A stretch of 64,000 nucleotides of DNA, taken from the NCBI RefSeq assembly GCF_000243235.1, contig NZ_JH594606.1:1446771-1510770 (forward strand), in the 5' to 3' direction. The translations under genes were made by a program, and so were the position numbers. Below the pieces are notes generated by a model that searched no databases, had not been told where the DNA came from, and saw nothing but the letters and a program-made list of their open reading frames with translations. This DNA is from Gillisia limnaea DSM 15749 (GTDB taxonomy: Bacteria; Bacteroidota; Bacteroidia; Flavobacteriales; Flavobacteriaceae). Within the stretch, counting starts at the first letter, position 1; every line of letters starts with the position of its first letter. Of the stretch, positions 56,379 to 63,847 are shown in pieces.

Positions 56379-57380
56379 TTGAATTAATTGTATGTTATTT
56401 TTTTCGAGTTTCTGGTAAAGTTCCTTTACATCTTGCGATGCTCCTTTAGACACCACTAAAAAAGCATCCTCTGTGGAAACCAGGATACAGTCTTGAAGAC
56501 CAACGAATGCGACGTGTTTACCTGAGCCTATCTGCATATTACCAGATTCATCTACCGGGTGACCCATTTCTTTAAGGTAATCATATACCGCCTCAAAACT
56601 TCCCATATCACTCCATTCAAAAGACGAGGGCACCACCTTGATCTTGTCGCTTTTTTCCATTACCGCATAGTCTACGCTTATTGAAGGGATCTCCAGGGAT
56701 GATAAAGTGTCAAGCTTATAATCCCCGGCGCATTCAAAAGCAGATAAGCTTTTAGTATAAACCTGAGGGGTATGCTTCTCTAATTCCCGAAGAAAAACAC
56801 CTGCTTTAAAACAGAACATGCCGCTGTTCCACAAAAAGTTTCCGTTTTTAAGAAACTCCAGAGCTGTGGCAGTGTCGGGTTTTTCCCTAAATGAAAGCAC
56901 ATTTTCTGCCAGATATTCTATGTAGCCGTAACCGGTCTCCGGTCTCGTGGGTTGAATTCCAAAGGTCACGATGTTATCCTCTCCCGCCAGGGCAATTGCT
57001 TTTTGAACGGCGATGGAATATTCAGGACCTTCCTGGATTATATGGTCGGCCGGAGTGACTAATAAAATATCATCGGGTTGTGCAGCAAACGCGGCAAACG
57101 CAATAGCAGGGGCGGTGTTTCGCGGCGTGGCTTCCACGATATCTATATATTCGGTGATTCCTAGTTTTTGAAGGCTGGCTTCAGATAGCTGCCTGTTTCC
57201 CTGGTTACCAACTACGATCAATTCATCAACAAATGCTGCGTTTCTTTCTACAGCAAGTTCAAAAAGGCTTTTATTTTCGGAAAATATATTCAAATATTGC
57301 TTTGGGCGGGACTGTCTGGATAAAGGCCAGAGTCTGCTTCCTACTCCGCCGGTGAGAATCACGTGTTTGATTTTATTCAT
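56376..57380 (-). CDS. manC: Mannose-1-phosphate guanylyltransferase
   Basis: Makes GDP-mannose from GTP and mannose-1-phosphate. The nucleotidyltransferase signature HVILTGGVGSRLWPLSRQSR is at the N-terminus, followed by ATPRNTAPAIAFAA, LLVTPADHIIQ, FGIQPTRPETGYGYIEY, SFREKPD, FLWNSGMFCF and FEWSDMGSF. I start it at ATG 57380 (334 residues), just before the first strand; in-frame ATGs at 57392 and 57416 are possible. It lacks the C-terminal cupin domain of the bifunctional form; that domain is the next gene. Together with gmd and fcl it provides GDP-fucose. Confidence 0.93.
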   Translation of the reverse strand: MNKIKHVILTGGVGSRLWPLSRQSRPKQYLNIFSENKSLFELAVERNAAFVDELIVVGNQGNRQLSEASLQKLGITEYIDIVEATPRNTAPAIAFAAFAAQPDDILLVTPADHIIQEGPEYSIAVQKAIALAGEDNIVTFGIQPTRPETGYGYIEYLAENVLSFREKPDTATALEFLKNGNFLWNSGMFCFKAGVFLRELEKHTPQVYTKSLSAFECAGDYKLDTLSSLEIPSISVDYAVMEKSDKIKVVPSSFEWSDMGSFEAVYDYLKEMGHPVDESGNMQIGSGKHVAFVGLQDCILVSTEDAFLVVSKGASQDVKELYQKLEKNNIQLIQ

Positions 57381-57416
57381 TTGTCTGCTCATAATTTCCG
57401 GATTCCATTCTGTCAT

Positions 57417-57980
57417 TCTATTCCCATTTTAATTTTTCACTAAAAACCATAGCTCCAGCTATCCAAAATTTGAATTTCAGACTCCTAGATGTCAGTAATT
57501 TAGGAACTATGCGCTCCGTTATTGGAGCCAATGTGAAGTAAAGGGGGCATAAATTAGGTTAGGCAGCTGTAGGGGGCTGGGGGTTTATTGTTTGTGGCTA
57601 ATTGTTAGTTGTAATTTTTTAAAGCATTCACATTTTCACTCCCCCTTCGGGGGCTGGGGGGATTTACCCCCCCTTTGGGGGCCAAATAAGTTTAAAGTTT
57701 CAAAAGTTCAAGGTTCAAAAGTTAAATTAAACCGAGTGAGCCACAACAGTAAGAGTTCCCTTCGGGGGCTGGGGGGATTCACTCCCCCTTTGGGGGCCAA
57801 ATAAGTTTAAAGTTTCAAAAGTTCAAGGTTCAAGGTTCAAAAGTTAAATTAAACCGAGTGAGCCACAACAGTAAGAGTTCCCCCTTCGGGGGTTGGGGGG
57901 CCGGGCTTTTCATGGCTTCGCCGCTCTGAGTCCCATTTGCAGGAACCCGGAGGAGCAATCCCAATTTCAGAAATTTCCAT
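57417..57980. repeat. Gap upstream of manC with GC-rich palindromes and a ~115-bp tandem duplication
   Basis: No gene. CCCCCTTCGGGGGCTGGGGGG and CCCCCTTTGGGGGCC type runs bracket a block that contains GCCAAATAAGTTTAAAG, CAAAAGTTCAAGGTTC and ACCGAGTGAGCCACAACAG. The block starts at 57681 and again at 57796, with a few extra bases in the second copy. The last GC-rich run is at 57880-57903. Confidence 0.8.
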
Positions 57981-58124
57981 TTTCTTTCATTGAGCCGGCA
58001 AAGATATTGTTTCACATTTGTTTAACAAAACTTCTATGTTAAATTACTCTGATTTATTTGTTAACACCTTGTGCTTGCGATATTTTTACGGGAAACCGTA
58101 ATTCTATACGTTAAAATATTAACT

Positions 58125-58480
58125 TTCAGGAATTTGGTTAATTGGGGAATGTTGAATTGGTTAATTGGGGAAATGGTTAATTGGTTAATTGGGGATTTGA
58201 GAATAAAAAATGTTGAATGGTGAATGGTGAATGGTGAATAAAAAATTTTGAATGGTGAATGTTGAATGGTGAATAAAAAATTTTGAATGGTGAATGTTGA
58301 ATGGTGAATAAAAAATTTTGAATGGTGAATGTTGAATGGTGAATAAAAATTTTGAATGGTGAATGGTGAATGTTGAATAAAAAATTTTGAATGGTGAATG
58401 GTGAATAAAAAATTTTGAATGGTGAATGTTGAATGTTGAATAAAAAATTTTGAATGTTGAATGTTGAATGTTGAATTGGT
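58125..58480. repeat. Minisatellite of TTGAATGGTGAATG units with AATAAAAAATTT spacers
   Basis: First GGTTAATTGGGGAA-like units (58135-58200), then about eight irregular copies of TTGAATGGTGAATGTTGAAT plus GGTGAATAAAAAATTT up to 58480. The minus strand shows a long open frame only because the unit lacks stops; I do not regard it as a gene. Confidence 0.9.
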
Positions 58481-58497
58481 TTAATTAGGGGAGCGGG

Positions 58498-58535
58498 GGC
58501 GGCTGTAGGCTGTATGTAGGCTTTAGGCTTTAGGC
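58498..58535 (+). repeat. Short heptamer array
   Basis: GGCTGTAGGCTGTATGTAGG and two GCTTTAG units directly precede the first copy of the 276-bp element. Confidence 0.85.
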
Positions 58536-58810
58536 TTTCTTCCTTCGTTGTACTCAGGAAGACAAAAACTCCCCGGCTTGTCATTCTGAACGCAGTGAAG
58601 AATCCCGCTTACTACCAGGGCGAATCATGTTTGAAAGAAGATACAATTTTCAGTGCTCATCTTCCTCTCCCCTCGTCTCTACGTCCCACTTTCCTTTCGT
58701 CTCCTCTTTGTTTTTTATACTTCACCCACACCGTAGGGATTCTTCCTCGCCCAAAAGCTCGTTCAGAATGACAGTAAGAACAAAATTTTTCTGTTTTCCC
58801 TTTAGCGTTT
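58536..58810 (+). mobile_element. 276-bp inverted-repeat element, copy 1 (MITE/REPIN-like)
   Basis: Begins TTTCTTCCTTCGTTGTACTC and ends CCCTTTAGCGTTT. Inside, GTCATTCTGAACG (58580-58592) pairs perfectly with CGTTCAGAATGAC (58760-58772), and GAAGAATCCC (58597-58606) with GGGATTCTTC (58736-58745), so a 193-bp part can fold back as a long hairpin. No transposase. Heptamers flank both ends. Confidence 0.75.
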
Positions 58811-58948
58811 AGGCGGTAGGCTTTTTTTGGCTGTAGGCTGTAAGCTGTAAGCTTTAGGCTGTAGGCTTTTTTTGCTTATAGCTTAAGGCTTATTGCTTTT
58901 TTAGGCTGTGGGCTGTAGGCTGTAGGCTGTGGGCTGTAGGCTGTGGGC
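58811..58948 (+). repeat. Heptamer array
   Basis: GCGGTAG, GCTGTAG, GCTGTAA, GCTTTAG, GCTTATA and GCTTAAG units with T runs, then GCTGTGG variants, between copies 1 and 2 of the 276-bp element. Confidence 0.92.
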
Positions 58949-59224
58949 TTTCTTCCTTCGTTGTACTCAGGAAGACAAAAACTCCCCGGCTTGTCATTCT
59001 GAACGCAGTGAAGAATCCCGCGTATTACCAGGGCGAATCATGTTTGAAAGACGATACAATTTTCAGTGCTCATCTTCCTCTCCCCTCGTCTCTCCGTCCC
59101 ACTTTCCTTTCGTCTCCTCTTTGTTTTTTATACTTCACCCACACCGTAGGGATTCTTCCTCGCCCAAAAGCTCGTTCAGAATGACAGTAAGAACAAAAGT
59201 TTTTCTGTTTTCCCTTTAGCGTTT
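58949..59224 (+). mobile_element. 276-bp inverted-repeat element, copy 2
   Basis: Nearly identical to copy 1 over the whole length (differences include GAAAGACGATAC for GAAAGAAGATAC, and TCTCCGTCCC for TCTACGTCCC), with the same inverted arms and same orientation. Confidence 0.78.
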
Positions 59225-59427
59225 AGGCGGTAGGCTTTTTTTGGCTGTAGGCTGTAAGCTTTAGGCTGTAGGCTTTTTTTGGCTGTAGGCTGTAAGCTGT
59301 AAGCTTTAGGCTGTAGGCTTTTTCGCTTATAGCTTATAGCTTAAGGCTTATTGCTTTTTTAGGCTGTAGGTTAAATGGTTTTTTTACTTGTTGCTTAAGG
59401 CTTATAGCTATTAAAGACTGTAGGCTA
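59225..59427 (+). repeat. Heptamer array ending in the mazF stop codon
   Basis: GCGGTAG, GCTGTAG, GCTGTAA, GCTTTAG, GCTTATA and GCTTAAG units with T runs. The last unit (CTGTAGGCTAAAG) contains the CTA at 59425-59427 that is the stop codon TAG of the toxin gene on the minus strand. Confidence 0.9.
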
Positions 59428-59742
59428 AAGCCCCAATATTCTTTTGAGTTTTAAGTTAAGCTCATGGATTTGATCTTTATTTATTGCACCTATTTTACCT
59501 ATGATTAATTCGGTTTCTAAAGTAGCAATTTTGTGGGTCTTGATCAGGGAAGGTTTTTTAAGTCCGTTTGCCACATCCGGCTGGACTAACAAATCTTGTG
59601 TATTTCCCCTTACAATTTTCGAAGTTATAAAAGATACAATTACGTCTGATTCCCCTTTGTACAAAATAACAGCTGGCCTTCGTTTTGTTCCTTTCAAATT
59701 AGTAAACGGAAAAGGGATTAGCATAATATCTCCTTTTTTCAC
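59425..59742 (-). CDS. MazF/PemK-family toxin (type II toxin-antitoxin)
   Basis: 105 residues in the PemK/MazF fold: KKGDIMLIPFPFTNLKGTKR followed by RPAVILYKGESDVIVSFITS, and KPSLIKTHKIATLETELI then IGKIG, which fit the GD-h-P-F and S-h-h--h-T motifs of these ribosome-independent mRNA endonucleases. Start codon is GTG and overlaps the antitoxin stop by one base (TAGTG), typical for translational coupling in toxin-antitoxin pairs. The stop codon lies inside the adjoining heptamer array. Confidence 0.9.
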   Translation of the reverse strand: MKKGDIMLIPFPFTNLKGTKRRPAVILYKGESDVIVSFITSKIVRGNTQDLLVQPDVANGLKKPSLIKTHKIATLETELIIGKIGAINKDQIHELNLKLKRILGL

Positions 59743-59966
59743 TAGTATTTCTGAATTAGATCTGAATCACTGTATAATTCCTGTTCCTCTTCCAAAAATT
59801 GAAAAGATTGAGATTGGGAAATAATCTCTTTTATTCCTTTAGTTATATTTTTATCCTCGTTTTTTTGTATGAGAAAATCTACATAATCTGAGATTTCCCT
59901 CACCCTCCAGTTGGGGAGACGGGATAGATTTTCAAGTGTTTTTTCCAATAATGCCTGCTTTTCCAT
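59742..59966 (-). CDS. Antitoxin of the MazF-type pair
   Basis: 74 residues from ATG 59966: MEKQALLEKTLENLSRLPNW then RVREISDYVDFLIQK, and an acidic C-terminal tail (FLEEEQELYSDSDLIQKY). The N-terminal helices with LP---ReV-DYVDFL resemble DUF2281-type antitoxins, and the acidic tail is the kind that fills the toxin active site. A longer frame to 60026 is possible, but the extra N-terminus is cysteine-rich and unlike the family. A palindrome at 60068 may be its operator. Confidence 0.82.
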   Translation of the reverse strand: MEKQALLEKTLENLSRLPNWRVREISDYVDFLIQKNEDKNITKGIKEIISQSQSFQFLEEEQELYSDSDLIQKY

Positions 59967-60067
59967 AGCTGAAAAATTTAAATTAAAAATACAAAAATTA
60001 TTGCTGCATTCCTTTTTTATATTCAAAAAAACGGGTTGCTTGATAAGTTTTCCAAACTGGGCAGTAT

Positions 60068-60082
60068 GTGCAAATTTTGCAC
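60068..60082. promoter_or_regulatory. Palindrome upstream of the toxin-antitoxin pair
   Basis: GTGCAAATTTTGCAC has perfect 7-bp arms around one base, about 100 nt before the antitoxin ATG. It is a candidate operator for autoregulation; no clear promoter box is seen near it. Confidence 0.4.
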
Positions 60083-60094
60083 TTACTTTACGAA

Positions 60095-60550
60095 CACCGC
60101 CTTTAGGCTGAAGGCTTTAGACTTTTTTATTTTTGCTTAAAGGGGCTATAGTTTAAGGCTTATAGCTTTTTTTGGCTGTAGGCTGTAGGCTGTAAGCTGT
60201 AAGCTTTAGGCTGTAGGCTTTTTTGCTTATAGCTTATAGCTTAAGGCTTATTGCTTTTTTTGTCCGCAGGCCGTAGGCTGTAGGCTGTAGGCTGTAGGCT
60301 TTTTTTGGCTGTAGGCTGTAAGCTGTAAGCTTTAGGCTGTAGGCTTTTTTTGCTTATAGCTTATAGCTTAAGGCTTATAGATTTTTTTGGCTGTAGGCTG
60401 TAGGCCGTAGGCTGTAGGCTGTAGGCCGTAGGCTGTAGGTTGTAGGTTGTAGGCTTTCTTTTGCTTATAGCTTATAGCTTAAGGCTTATAGCTTCTTTAA
60501 ATTGTAGGCTGATAGCTGATGGCTGGTAGCTTCTTTCGCTTATAGCTTAT
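60095..60550 (+). repeat. Heptamer array between ATPase and toxin-antitoxin genes
   Basis: About 450 bp of GCTGTAG, GCTGTAA, GCTTTAG, GCTTATA, GCTTAAG and GCCGTAG units with T runs. The composite string of GCTGTAA, GCTTTAG, GCTGTAG, T run, GCTTATA, GCTTATA, GCTTAAG occurs several times as a higher-order unit of roughly 80-130 bp. It ends 3 nt before the ATPase stop codon. Confidence 0.93.
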
Positions 60551-60552
60551 TC

Positions 60553-61773
60553 CTAATTCAGTAAAAAACTTCTCAGGTCCTGGGTTTCGATTCCTGCAAC
60601 TGTATTCCCGGAAAAGCTTTCCATAGTAACCACCTTTTTGGGATAGTTATCCTTAATTTGTTTTAGATTGCCGAATTCACGTTCCAGCGTAGCAGGATCA
60701 TTAATACTCAACGCTACCTGAACATATAATTTCTCCCCTTCCTTTTCTGCTATAAAATCTACTTCTTTGTTCCCCAGCATTCCTACCTGTACTTTATATC
60801 CTTTAAAAACCAGATGGTTATATACTACATTCTCCATGATCTTCCCCCTATCTTCTAACCTGTATCCCCAGAGTCCGTTGCGGATGCCCAGGTTTTCAAA
60901 GTAATATTTCTCACCTATCTCGAACATACGCTTCCCAACTAGATCGTAACGCCCCACTTTATGGACTAAAAAGGCATTTACTAAATGCTGTATATAATTC
61001 TGTACCTGGTTTGGCGCCATCTTTACGCGTTGAGACTTTAAAAAATCACTGATCTTTTTTGCAGAAAATATGCTGCCAGTATGTGCCGCTAAAAACAAGA
61101 CCAATTGTTCCAGAAAATTAACATTACGTATAGAATAGCGGTTAATGATATCCCTGTAAACAATGCTCTGGTAAATGTTCTTCAGATATTCGAATACCAC
61201 TTCATCTTTCAATTCCAAATGTATGAGGTAGGGAAGCCCACCGTATTTAAGATATTTGTTTAAACTCTCATCATTTTCGATTAGCCCATGAAAAGATATA
61301 AACTCTGGATAAGCCAGACTGAAAACCTCTAAGTTAATGTATCTGCCACTGAGATGCCCTGCGATGTCCCCCGACAATAAATTAGCGTTGCTGCCAGTAC
61401 AATAAAGGTCAAGATCTGTTTGAAGCAATAAGGAGCGTAAGGCATCACCAAAATTTTCAATGTCCTGGATCTCATCAATAAAAACGTATGTTTTTCCAGA
61501 TTTCGCTTTATGAGCCAGTACATATTCATTTAAATGTTCGGCAGTTTTTATAAATGAAAAAGCCAGATCTTCTTTATTGATATATATAATTGTTGCGGTG
61601 CTATCAGTTTCTTTGACCCATTGTATGATCTGAAAAAGTAAATAGCTTTTGCCTACGCGACGTTGCCCGGTTAATACCTTGATAATATTCTGCCCGATGT
61701 ATGACCGAACCTTCTCCAAATAATGAGAACGTTTATGAATATTATTTGGAATTACTAAATTATTTTCTATCAT
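60553..61773 (-). CDS. AAA+ ATPase with DUF4143 domain, first copy
   Basis: 406 residues. The N-terminal AAA domain (about 1-180) has Walker A KVLTGQRRVGKSYLLFQ and Walker B YVFIDEIQDIENF, with a sensor-like CTGSNANLL. The C-terminal DUF4143 region (about 200-406) contains a restriction-endonuclease-like core VQVGMLGNKEVDFIAEKEG. Such proteins are very common in Bacteroidota and archaea, move between genomes and have no firm function. A decayed copy of the same gene lies at 31.1 kb. The gene is framed by heptamer arrays on both sides. Confidence 0.9.
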   Translation of the reverse strand: MIENNLVIPNNIHKRSHYLEKVRSYIGQNIIKVLTGQRRVGKSYLLFQIIQWVKETDSTATIIYINKEDLAFSFIKTAEHLNEYVLAHKAKSGKTYVFIDEIQDIENFGDALRSLLLQTDLDLYCTGSNANLLSGDIAGHLSGRYINLEVFSLAYPEFISFHGLIENDESLNKYLKYGGLPYLIHLELKDEVVFEYLKNIYQSIVYRDIINRYSIRNVNFLEQLVLFLAAHTGSIFSAKKISDFLKSQRVKMAPNQVQNYIQHLVNAFLVHKVGRYDLVGKRMFEIGEKYYFENLGIRNGLWGYRLEDRGKIMENVVYNHLVFKGYKVQVGMLGNKEVDFIAEKEGEKLYVQVALSINDPATLEREFGNLKQIKDNYPKKVVTMESFSGNTVAGIETQDLRSFLLN

Positions 61774-61824
61774 TATGATTATAACTTTTTACAAATATAG
61801 TAAAAGTTATAAGTATGTTTTTAG

Positions 61825-61984
61825 TTTTTGGCTGTAGCTTTTTGCTGTAGGCTTTAGGCTTTAGGCTGTAGGCTGTGGGCTGTAGGCTGTGGGCTGTAGG
61901 CTGTGGGCTGTAGGCTGTAGGCTGTAGGCTTTTTTTCGCTTATAGCTTAAGGCTTATAGCTTTTTTAGGCTGTAGGCTGTAGGC
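61825..61984 (+). repeat. Heptamer array
   Basis: GCTGTAG, GCTTTAG and GCTGTGG units, then GCTTATA and GCTTAAG with T runs. It starts about 50 nt upstream of the first ATPase gene and runs into copy 3 of the 276-bp element. Confidence 0.92.
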
Positions 61985-62260
61985 TTTCTTCCTTCGTTGT
62001 ACTCAGGAAGACAAAAACTCCCCGGCTTGTCATTCTGAACGCAGTGAAGAATCCCGCTTACTACCAGGGCGAATCACGTTTGAAAGACGATATAATTTTC
62101 ACTGCTCATCTTCCTCTCCCCTCGTCTCTACGTTCCACTTTCCTTTCGTCTCCTCTTTATTTTTTATACTTCACCCACACCGTAGGGATTCTTCCTCGCC
62201 CAAAAGCTCGTTCAGAATGACAGTAAGAACAAAAGTTTTTCTGTTTTCCCTTTAGCGTTT
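61985..62260 (+). mobile_element. 276-bp inverted-repeat element, copy 3
   Basis: Same sequence and orientation as copies 1 and 2 with scattered changes (GAATCACGTTTG for GAATCATGTTTG, CGATATAATTTTCACTG, TACGTTCCAC). Both pairs of inverted arms are intact. The ATG of the small frame seen in copies 1 and 2 is lost here. Confidence 0.78.
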
Positions 62261-62430
62261 AGGCGGTAGGCTTTTTCGCTTATAGCTTATAGCTTAAGGC
62301 TTATAGCTTTTTCAGGCTGTAGGCTGTAGGCCTTTTTTTGCTTATAGCTTATAGCTTAAGGCTTATTGCTTTTTTGGGCTGTAGGCCTTTTTTTTGCATA
62401 TAGCTTATAGCTTAAGGCTTTTAGCCTAAG
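62261..62430 (+). repeat. Heptamer array ending 8 nt from the second ATPase stop
   Basis: GCGGTAG, then GCTTATA, GCTTATA, GCTTAAG, T run, GCTGTAG, repeated twice, ending AGCTTAAGGCTTTTAGCC. The ATPase stop codon is at 62438-62440. Confidence 0.9.
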
Positions 62431-62437
62431 ATCGAAA

Positions 62438-63631
62438 TTAATACAAAAACCCGAACATCCAAAGAGGGATCTTGTTCCCCGATCCATATTCCAGGTTATC
62501 CAACACCCGATAACTATTTTTGAGATGTTTGATCTGTTCATTTTTTTTACCGCTCCCGCCAATTTCAAAAACCCAGGTATTATTGATCTTAAAATCCCCT
62601 TCTTCAATATATTCCACTTCATTTGCTTTCCCTACCTGATTGATAAAAAAAGTTTCCCGTAAATTTCCTTTGTCGGTATTTTCAGCGGCAAAAGCGAACT
62701 GCAAATTGGTGTTTTCCAGGTAAACCTTATCTGGTTTCTGAAGCCGGGTAATGCCCTTTGCATTTTTATATAGATTTTTTGTAAGGTGTGCCTCCTGTAA
62801 AAAGTAAAGGTAACTTATAAGGGTATTCCGATTGATCTTGATACGATCACTTAATTTGCTGATATTAGGCATAAAAGGCGCAGATTGGGCAATAATTTGC
62901 AGCAATTGTTTTAATCTGGCCGCATAAGCTATATCTACTTTTCTTAATAAAGGCAACTCTATTTCCAGGATTAGATTTATAACTTCTTCCAACCTTTGAT
63001 GGTACAGGGAAGCTTCTTCAACAAAAAAAGGATAATACCCGCTTTTAAGATAATTATTAAAATGCTGCAAGGGTTTAACCGTTTTGTTAACCTCCCCGGC
63101 AATAGTCACGTGATCTTTCAATATTTCTTCCAACGAAACTACCGGGAAATTAAGGTTTAAAGTAAGATTTAAATATTCCCTATACGATAAGCCCTGCATG
63201 GTATACATTACTGCCCGCCGACTTAAATCGGCACGGGCATTAAGTATTTCGAGCAGTGACGATCCTGTAAAAACAATATGAAGGTCGGGGTAATCGTCAT
63301 AAATATTTTTAAGCTCCTGCGACCAGTTTGGATATTTATGAACTTCATCTAAAAAAAGAAATTTTCCACCTTTTTTAATAAATTCATCTGTTAAGCCTGT
63401 CAGCTTATTTTCGGCAAACCAGATATTGTCCAAACTTACATAGAGACTGCTGCCGTCTAGCGGTAAGTTCTTTTTTATATATTGTAGCATTAGGGTTGTT
63501 TTCCCCACGCCCCGAGCCCCACGAATTCCTATAAGCCTGGCACTCCAGTTAATTTCCTGCATGGTGCCACGCATGAAATCCATCGAAATGGTCTCGATTT
63601 TACGAATAAATTTCTCTTCAAGCTCTTCCAT
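62438..63631 (-). CDS. AAA+ ATPase with DUF4143 domain, second copy
   Basis: 397 residues with Walker A GIRGARGVGKTTLMLQY (about 30-46), Walker B KFLFLDEVHKYPNWSQ, the sensor FTGSSLLEI and an arginine pair ADLSRRAV. The C-terminal part (about 250-397) has the DUF4143-like helical region and VEYIEEGDFKINNTWVFEIG, a nuclease-like strand pair. It is only distantly similar to the ATPase at 60.5 kb, so it came separately and is not a recent duplicate. Function unknown. It is flanked by heptamer arrays and 276-bp elements. Confidence 0.9.
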   Translation of the reverse strand: MEELEEKFIRKIETISMDFMRGTMQEINWSARLIGIRGARGVGKTTLMLQYIKKNLPLDGSSLYVSLDNIWFAENKLTGLTDEFIKKGGKFLFLDEVHKYPNWSQELKNIYDDYPDLHIVFTGSSLLEILNARADLSRRAVMYTMQGLSYREYLNLTLNLNFPVVSLEEILKDHVTIAGEVNKTVKPLQHFNNYLKSGYYPFFVEEASLYHQRLEEVINLILEIELPLLRKVDIAYAARLKQLLQIIAQSAPFMPNISKLSDRIKINRNTLISYLYFLQEAHLTKNLYKNAKGITRLQKPDKVYLENTNLQFAFAAENTDKGNLRETFFINQVGKANEVEYIEEGDFKINNTWVFEIGGSGKKNEQIKHLKNSYRVLDNLEYGSGNKIPLWMFGFLY

Positions 63632-63699
63632 AACTGCTTAATGTACTAAGCAAATATATCCATTTTTTGCTACTTATGATAAGCAAAATGTAAAATCTG

Positions 63700-63847
63700 T
63701 AGACTTTTTTTGGCTGTAAGCTTCAAGCTGTAGGCTGTAGGCTGTAGGCTCTAAGCTCTAGGCTTTTTTTTGCTTATCGCTTATAGCCTAAGGCTTATTG
63801 CTTTTTTTTGGCTGTAGGCTTTAGGCGGTAGGCTGTAGGCTGTAGGC
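63700..63847 (+). repeat. Heptamer array
   Basis: GCTGTAA, GCTTCAA, GCTGTAG, GCTCTAA, GCTTATC, GCTTATA, GCCTAAG, GCTTTAG and GCGGTAG units with T runs. It starts about 70 nt upstream of the second ATPase gene and leads into copy 4 of the 276-bp element. Confidence 0.92.

Noticed and set aside
58177..58584. Long open frame on the minus strand with repeated NIQHSPFKIF-like peptides
   Set aside because: It is a translation of the TTGAATGGTGAATG minisatellite. The unit lacks stop codons, there is no independent coding signal, and the unit length varies without keeping the frame.
58627..58812. Open frame starting MFERRYNFQCSSSS inside the 276-bp element (again at 58929-59219)
   Set aside because: It repeats only because the element repeats. 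Copy 3 has ACG in place of the start ATG and the frame ends in heptamers; better explained as non-coding.
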